Below, in pieces: positions 57,901 through 64,000 of a stretch of DNA of 64,000 nt (positions within the stretch are counted from its first letter, which is position 1; the number at the start of each line of letters is the position of its first letter). Below the pieces are notes generated by a model. It had not been told where the DNA came from, searched no databases, and saw only the letters and a program-made list of their open reading frames with translations. The position numbers and the translations under genes are program-made. The DNA comes from Trochalopteron elliotii. Lineage: Eukaryota > Chordata > Aves > Passeriformes > Leiothrichidae. Location of the stretch: NCBI GenBank assembly GCA_024734555.1, contig JANPWX010000054.1, forward strand, positions 6,570,495 through 6,634,494, written 5' to 3'.

Positions 57901-60900
57901 TCCCTGTCATTCAACTCTCTTGTGGTGGGTTTTTCCCCCTCACACATCTCACTCTCACACCTAAAATAACCAAGAGCAGATAGTAACCTTTGGGCTGGAG
58001 AGTGCCTATCTAGCAGGCGGCTGTTGGACAACAGTCATGTCCCAGAGAAGAGCACAGGGGAAGGGTCTGAGTTGCACACAAAGTCATAAAAACATCTTAC
58101 AAGCTTATGATGATTTCTGCTTTTGGTGAGGTAGACTCCAAAACCCCCTTTTTGTCAGTGTGAGACCAGACAATTTCCAGGGAAGTCCCATTTCAAACCT
58201 TTTCAACCACCAACCGCCCCACAGTGTCAGCCTTGACACTGTCCTGCACTCAACCCATGGAGCCCTTATTTACACAATAAAACACTACTAGATCAGTTCA
58301 TCTGTTTTTGGAATGGGTGTTCAAAAACACAAGAAGAGAAACCTGCACTGCAGAATTTACTGATGGAGATACAGAGGTGTGTATTTCAGAGCAGCCTGAA
58401 AGACTCCACTGTTCTCAGAGGGAATCAGGAATGTAGCCAAGAAACAAGCAGATACACATCAAGGGAACTGTTTTTGCTACTAAATGGCCAATTGAAGCCC
58501 CTACTATTCTCTCATATATCTATGTCACTGCAGTCCCAATAAATAATGCTTTCTGATTAGTTATGAGACTATCTAGAAATCTCTAAGACAGATACCATTC
58601 ACTGTGCCAGCCAGTCAGTCATCAGAGCCCTGAAGTCTCAAAGGAATGAAAAACTATGTGAATCCAAAGGACAACACAAACTTGTTGTCAAGATATTGTT
58701 TTTTTCTCTTACTCCTCAAACGTGTTTTTACCCAATCAGCAAAGATGACAAACAGTATTTCACAGCACAGAGCTGCCATCTGAACGAGGCAGTTTCCCCA
58801 GAACTGTGCAGTAGATCAAGGAGTCAGTATTCTCTAGTTAATGCTATCTGGACCAAGCTGACTACTAAACTAAATCACCAGAAGAGTTTACCAGTAACCA
58901 GGCAAAGAGTTGAGAACATGAGAATAAGTAAGACTTGAAGAAAACCAAATAAAGATGACAATCTCCTTACTGGCTTTGCATGACATTATCAGATGCATAC
59001 ACTTCTGTGGCTTTCATTCTCATACTATCTTTGACAACACATATGTATTATTGATATGTTAAGAGTTGTTCCCCTTCCTGAAGTCAGGCCCACAGTAGTG
59101 CTGCTTTTCCCTGGAAATAAAAAAAGGCTTACAGCAACCACAGACCCTCTGTGCCCACAGCAAATACTGACTACCAAAAACCTGCCATTTGCCCTTACAG
59201 GGAGAGGATATGGATCAGGGAGCTGGACGATCACCTGGGTAGGTTTCACAGGACTGAAGGAGGATGTCTTAGCATGAGGACATGAGTTATAAATCAGGTC
59301 CCCACCATCCATTGACATAAGCCAGGACAAACAAGCAACAAAAAAATTAATAAGAAACCTCTTATATAGACTAACAATGAGCAGCAGAGGTAATACAAAC
59401 TCACACTTTTATGAAATTTGCACAGGTTTGTAGCACTGTGCATATCAGTGGAGTTTGAGCTATTTCTTTTCCTCCCTCCCCCTGCCTGGTACTGAGCCAG
59501 GAGCCTTCCAGCTTCACTTTGGGAATAAAGTCAAAGCTGGTCTGCAGAGTCAAAACAAACCCTGGATTACCAACCAGAGGATATGCCTCCCACATTTATG
59601 TTAATAGAATATTCCTGTGATATGCTGTATGTGACTACCCCAATGTTAGTACACTAAAGTACAAACCAGCTTAATCTATAAAATTACCTGTGTAAAGGAC
59701 AGAAGTCCCTTTTCGAGCTTAGATATTTCACTAGATCCTAAACCATATTTAAAAATGCATCAACCATCACCAACTGGAAAAGATTTCTTGGATGTTACAC
59801 CATGCACTACAGAAGTAAAAATTACTTCCTCTGTCCTCTGCTACAGAACTAAAATGTATAAGCAACTGAAGGAAACTACAGGTATTCCAGAATGAGTGAT
59901 CACCTATGTGAGCCTTCAGAAGGACAAGTTCTTTTAAGGAATGAGTCATTCCCTGTGGAGTAATTTAATTTCTATTGACACTTCCAGGAGAAATTAGGTT
60001 GAAAGTGATTTTGTCTGTCTAAGAACAACTTTGCTTTTTTACTGGATACCTAATACCCATAGAAATCTGCCCTGCTTCATAAAGGGAAGGCCAGAGGCAC
60101 TATATTGAAGCCAGGAAACTTCATCTTTGCAGGCAATGTAGACTTCAATGTATCTTAAACTATTAGAACCAAAAATAACATGTAACAAGTGTAAGGCCAT
60201 CTCCTACTCTCATAATACACTACTGCCTCCAACAGTCTAGCTGTGGAGATCCATTACAACTCATTGCCTGGACACTTCCCTAGCAACCTATATTCTCTTT
60301 AAAATATTCTAACATTAGCCAAGCTGAATGTTAATGATCACGTGAAACCCAATGGAAGAATTGAAAGTTGCTACATAAGAATTTTCTGCTTTATAGTAAG
60401 TAGGGGGGAGGACGAAGTCAATACGGCAAAACAACCTTTTATGCCAAAGACACCATTTTAAAGAAGGAATTATTTCTAATACAACTGACAGCCTCAACTT
60501 ATCATCAGCAGGAAGGCTTACATACACTTGGAGTGAAGCTGTGAATTGAGTGTAAAGAAAACACACAATATCTGAGCACGATGTCTATCTGTGGTGGTTC
60601 TATATTGATGTGCTATTTACTGCGTTTTCCCTTAAAACACACCTAAACAGATGAAGAGGGCTTGTGTTGCTTGTCCCACAACAGGCAGTTGACAGGAGCA
60701 AGCATAAACCAACAAAAACTCTTCGGCAATATTCCTGCCACTTTGCTGTAATACAGGATAGGATTTCACAAAAATTGGTCTAACTAGGAGCGAACAAATT
60801 AGCCAATTGCATAGTGGTCAAAGTTGCTACCACAGGCATTAACTGCAGTCCTACTTATTTATGAGAAACAGGCTTCCCAGGTAAAGCCATAACCAGCCAA

Positions 60901-61200
60901 GCTCACGCCTCCTGCAGCATTTGATCACCCACGTTGTTAGAGCAGCACAGCAGGCACCACGAGTTCCTGGCCAGCCACTACCTCCATTTCTCATAGTCAC
61001 ATTATCTTCTGTGTGACTGGAAAAAGGCTGGATCCCTGTAGTTCTGAAACCGATCAACAACACTGGGGAAGGCAAAAGGAATTCCAACTCTTTTTCCTTC
61101 CCCAAATCTATTTTTCTTCCTTTTCAGGAGAGAAACCAGGCTTTCCAGGCTGCTAGTACAAACATTAAGTTGCTAAACACCAGCCAACATTGTCTCCAAC
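54910..61200. other. No gene seen
   Basis: Open frames of up to 105 codons appear on both strands with overlaps, strongest in GC-richer patches at 55,420-55,560 and 55,970-56,290. A plus-strand acceptor (TGCCATTTGCCCTTACAG, ending at about 59,201) and a donor 39 bases on (CCTGG then GTAGGT) form a weak exon-like pair. Confidence 0.5.
57004..57019 (+). repeat. A16 homopolymer
   Basis: Sixteen A residues flanked by GTT and GTT. No retrocopy is recognised upstream. Confidence 0.95.
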
Positions 61201-61265
61201 TATAGTATCAGTGATGTAACCGCCATCCGTGAGGGTTTGGGGTGTTGGGCTGGTTCTGGTTTGGC

Positions 61266-61461
61266 TTTTTTTTTTTTTTTCCCCCAACAGAAAACCTTTG
61301 GAGCCCATAAAAGTGGAAGGGATTTGGCGCAAAGGGCAAGCAACTCCCAAGAAAAGTTATGAATGGAACTATGCTACAGAGCCTTGCCTTTCCACTCCTT
61401 GTACAGGAGAAATCATTCAGATGTTGCAAAAACTGATCCATTATCTTTTGTGGGTTTCTTA
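61266..61461 (+). other. T15C5 tract with possible 3' exon
   Basis: Fifteen T residues and five C residues (61,266-61,285) lead into AACAG at 61,286-61,290, a textbook acceptor shape. The frame stays open from 61,291 to a stop ending at about 61,462 (57 codons, none recognisable). An AATAAA lies at about 61,672. This could be a terminal exon or simply a poly-T run next to an open frame. The poly-T by itself is certain. Confidence 0.15.
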
Positions 61462-62621
61462 AAATAATCTAAAAACAGAATTGTATGCCATACTAAGATC
61501 GCAGATTTATTTCATCTCAGAGAGCACAAAACATTCTCTGTACATACACACAGCAATTCACTTCTTTCCTGAAACAAAGTTTTCATTGATCCTTTGCCAC
61601 AGACTCAATTATTGTTTCTAATCATGATCAACGTTTACTTAAGGTATTGTGAACTGTAAACAATGCAAACAATAAAAGCATCTGTCCATGTTGACATGAA
61701 TGTAATTGGCAGGTTAGATACCTATATCAACTGTTCCCAAAGGCGTTCTTCTTAAATTCAGAAAGCCCAAAGTAAATTTAAATTACAATTTACAGAATAA
61801 TCTTGAAATCAGCCACTTTTCGAGGTAGTGTTATCTTGTGTAGATAAAAATCACAATCTGTCAATTCAATCCCAGGAAATTCTGCATTGTTTTAAAACAT
61901 AATCCTGAAGACTTTTTCTAAAAAGCTTCTTTCTTTTTTAATGCAGTGGATTCTGCAAAATTCCTGTTTCTCCTTGCAACCATGGGGAAAAATAATCCTC
62001 CTCTTGCAATGTAGCAATTACATATACACATGCAAAAAGAGCAGAAATCAAGGCACTTTGAGAAAACACTTTTTTAAGAAAAAAAAGTACTCGACTACGG
62101 GATATTTAGGGGATTTCAAGTCAGGTTTTCCATAGCCTCATTGTAAAAATAAGCGACCTTTTCCTTCTCCTCCCCACCCCAAACTCTGAGGAAAACGGCC
62201 ACCAAATGCACTCAGCTAGCCTCAAAGTCACACGTGCTCCATTGCAGATCTTGCTTTCAATGTCTCTTTTGTTTGACGGCTGGTGTTTCAACATCCTCAG
62301 CTTGGAACAGAAAAAGGTCAGAGCAAGTCTTCTGGCATTCACAAACCTGCACCAGGCCCCGCCAAGAGAAGATTGATGCCATAGTACATTTTCCCCAGTC
62401 CAAGAGAAGGAAGTGGAGCTCTGAATGCACGACCAACTATGTTCGTCAAGAGGGATTAATTTCCTAAAGGTGTTTAGCTTTGCTACATTCTTTTGTGAAA
62501 CTTCTGCTGGTGCTAGTAATATTTTTGAGTTACTCGTTGTGCCATGTTATTGCCCCAGTATCGTAACCTGAACAGGTTCCCACCAATAAGTCATTTTAGC
62601 CATACATTCCAGCACAGAGCT

Positions 62622-62648
62622 ATTATTAATATTATTATTATTATTATT
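62622..62648 (+). repeat. (ATT)n microsatellite
   Basis: ATT units with one irregular step (ATTATTAATATTATTATTAT and onward) form a short trinucleotide repeat about 0.6 kb left of the CpG island. Confidence 0.92.
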
Positions 62649-62759
62649 CCCTTCCTGATTTTGCTTCACCCCTAGGTTACCTCCAGTGCCCTCACACCTG
62701 CCTGCTGCCTTCGCAGTTCCTCCCCTGCGTGGCGAGGAGAGGCTGCATCATTAAACTTA

Positions 62760-62761
62760 CA
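62760..62761 (-). other. Possible splice donor left of the CpG island
   Basis: On the minus strand the sequence reads CACACT then GTAAGTTT. The intron side matches the donor consensus well and the exon side matches poorly. Among the few donor-like sequences I found just left of the CpG island it is the one with the best GTAAGT. It would be the end of a first exon only if a transcript starts near 63.9 kb and runs leftward. Confidence 0.12.
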
Positions 62762-62819
62762 GTGTGCAAGGCCAAGGTCCGTTCCACAACTAGAGAGAAG
62801 CTGTTGCTAAAGATTCCTT

Positions 62820-63230
62820 AAAAGCTTTGGCACTTCACGGCAGTTGGAACTACTCAACCAGAGCTGGGAGCCAAAGCTTTGCCACAGCATTAATGGGCTT
62901 TTGCCCTTTTAAATTTTATAAGCCTGTCGCCTTTCTGATGCGCGCAGTTTTATTCAAAGCCCTAAATGGCCATTTCATATTTAAAAGAAAGCTTGCATAG
63001 GTAGCACCCTAAAACTACCCCAGGTCATTCATCACCCCAGCACTCCTACTGTCTCTTAGGAAACCTTTGATAGAGCATTTGTTCAGGCTGCCAAGTTAAA
63101 TCCTCTTCTCTCGTGTCAATGCATTGAAAAAAGCAGTCAGAACACCAGCTTCACTCAGGCCTGCTAAAGTAAATGGAGAAAACCAATTCCTCTGGCACTA
63201 CAGAGCCATTAAGCCGTTTGCAGATTATTA
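62820..63230. promoter_or_regulatory. Possible conserved non-coding sequence beside the CpG island
   Basis: This stretch has balanced composition, many homeodomain-type cores (ATTA at about 62,890 and 63,226), two AAAGCTTTG blocks about 40 bases apart (near 62,830 and 62,872), the palindrome TGCGCGCA near 62,940 and an A/T-rich serum-response-like run near 62,962-62,975. It is not repetitive and has no open frame of note. The appearance is that of promoter-proximal regulatory DNA, but I cannot measure conservation here. Confidence 0.25.
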
Positions 63231-63249
63231 ACTGAAGCACAAAAATACA

Positions 63250-64000
63250 CACGGCGCACGATCGGACGACAGAGCAGAGCTATGCCTTAAGTCTGCTTCG
63301 GTCTCGAGAAACTGACGATACAGCCGCAATTTGCACCAACCCGTGCAGCTGCCGGTCTGGTGAGCGGGACCCCGGCAACCCCAGACAAAAGCGGCGATGC
63401 GGGGGTCCCGCTGCCACGGCCAGGCAGGTTCCACCTTTAGCGAAGACGGTGATGGGGGCTGCACTCGAAGGGGCACCCCCGAGGCGCCGCCCCGCGTCTC
63501 TCTTTGCAGCCTCCGAGGCGGCACCGAAATTAAACTTTACACGTGCAAAACAAAGTTTACAGTCTAAAACCCCGATTATAGTAACAGCTTCCTCCCCCTG
63601 TCTCAGGCTGCCGTACTCCTTCCCCGCTACCGCGTCAGCCCAGAATGCTATCCCGAGCCCCGCGGGGGGGTGGGGGGGACAAGAACGTGGCTGGATGGCT
63701 CCTATTTTTATGTTTACATTCCTGAAGTGTCTTTTCACTGGCTGCCATTCCCCCTCTCCCTGCGAGCAGCTCCGCCGGCCGCCCCTGGAAGCGCTTCCCC
63801 CGCTCTCCTCGCACAAAGGCGGGCGAGCTCCGGCCGGGTCGGGCCGGGCAGGGCACCCCTGGCCCTCTGCCCCCGCGCCCCCTCCCCTCCGCCCGGCGGC
63901 TTCCTGGACAGATGCACGGGGGGAGGGAGGGGAAGGGGGAGGGAGGGGGGCTGCGTCGGCCGTCTGGCGGGCGAGGGGGGCGCCGGGGAGGTTGATATAT
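63250..64000. promoter_or_regulatory. CpG island, probable promoter (runs off the window)
   Basis: CpG dinucleotides become dense from about 63,250 and GC content rises sharply to the window end, in contrast with the CpG-poor sequence to the left. In vertebrates such islands normally mark promoters and first exons. GC skew reverses at about 63,905: hand counts on the + strand give C well above G in 63,601-63,660 and 63,721-63,900, and G far above C in 63,901-64,000. Positive skew on the non-template strand downstream of a start site is well known, so the pattern suggests divergent start sites near 63.9 kb. No TATA box stands out. Minus-strand open frames cross the island (the longest is 63,280-63,816) but resemble no protein I know and may be GC-rich chance frames or untranslated leader. 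The direction of the associated gene is inferred, not shown. Confidence 0.8.
63918..63950 (+). repeat. All-purine mirror repeat / G-quadruplex-prone tract
   Basis: 33 bases contain only G and A in the order G6-A-G3-A-G4-AA-G5-A-G3-A-G6. This is a mirror repeat that is perfect apart from one G. Such tracts can fold into intramolecular triplex (H-DNA), and the many G runs also permit G-quadruplexes. It sits at the right-hand side of the GC-skew switch in the CpG island. Confidence 0.9.

Larger units (their letters stand above)
61470..62800. other. No gene seen; approach to the CpG island
   Basis: Unique sequence with an E-box CACGTG at 62,231-62,236, the ATT repeat and rising GC to the right. 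It could be promoter-distal regulatory DNA or the first intron or exon of the gene at the island. Confidence 0.45.

Noticed and set aside
63280..63816. 178-codon minus-strand open frame in the CpG island
   Set aside because: Stop codons are rare in GC-rich DNA; the product is compositionally odd and matches nothing known. A shorter start at 63,748 has a weak initiation context and no good donor nearby.

Overview
The window looks like non-coding DNA from a bird genome. The evidence is one degraded CR1 (chicken repeat 1) LINE copy at about 34.05-34.94 kb that carries avian-type CR1 sequence, very low interspersed-repeat density otherwise (no Alu-like SINEs, no LTRs, no DNA transposons that I recognise), an AT-leaning background poor in CpG, and one large CpG island at the right edge (about 63.25 kb to the end). 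It is not bacterial: there are no gene-dense strands, operons or ribosome-binding sites. Almost all open frames are short and are what chance predicts for 64 kb of this composition. I recognise no complete or partial host protein-coding gene.

Layout: 1-63.2 kb reads as intronic or intergenic sequence. It holds simple repeats and homopolymers, recurrent A/C-rich tracts, scattered GC-rich patches (41.37-41.59 kb is the most CpG-rich), a few stretches that look like conserved non-coding elements (about 5.56-5.96, 8.69-8.90, 51.6-51.93, 54.64-54.86 and 62.8-63.2 kb), and isolated splice-site pairs that could be small exons. The most plausible exon candidates are 9720-9790 (+), 15338-15460 or its shorter form 15338-15380 (-), 5537-5623 (+) and 7777-7817 (+). 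None matches a protein family I can name, and the two strands do not give a consistent gene model.

Right end: the CpG island shows a sharp reversal of GC skew at about 63,905. C is in excess on the + strand to the left and G to the right, which is what a divergent promoter would produce. If so, a minus-strand transcript would start near 63.9 kb and run leftward through this window, making most of it a long first intron. The minus-strand exon candidate at 15.3 kb and the excess of T/G-rich tracts on the minus strand are compatible with that, but this is inference.

I searched for an undescribed system and do not see one. The items most worth following are the skew switch with its purine mirror repeat at 63.9 kb, the tandem-acceptor exon candidate built around a G16 homopolymer at 15.4 kb, the plus-strand exon candidate at 9.7 kb, and the orphan CpG islet at 41.4 kb.
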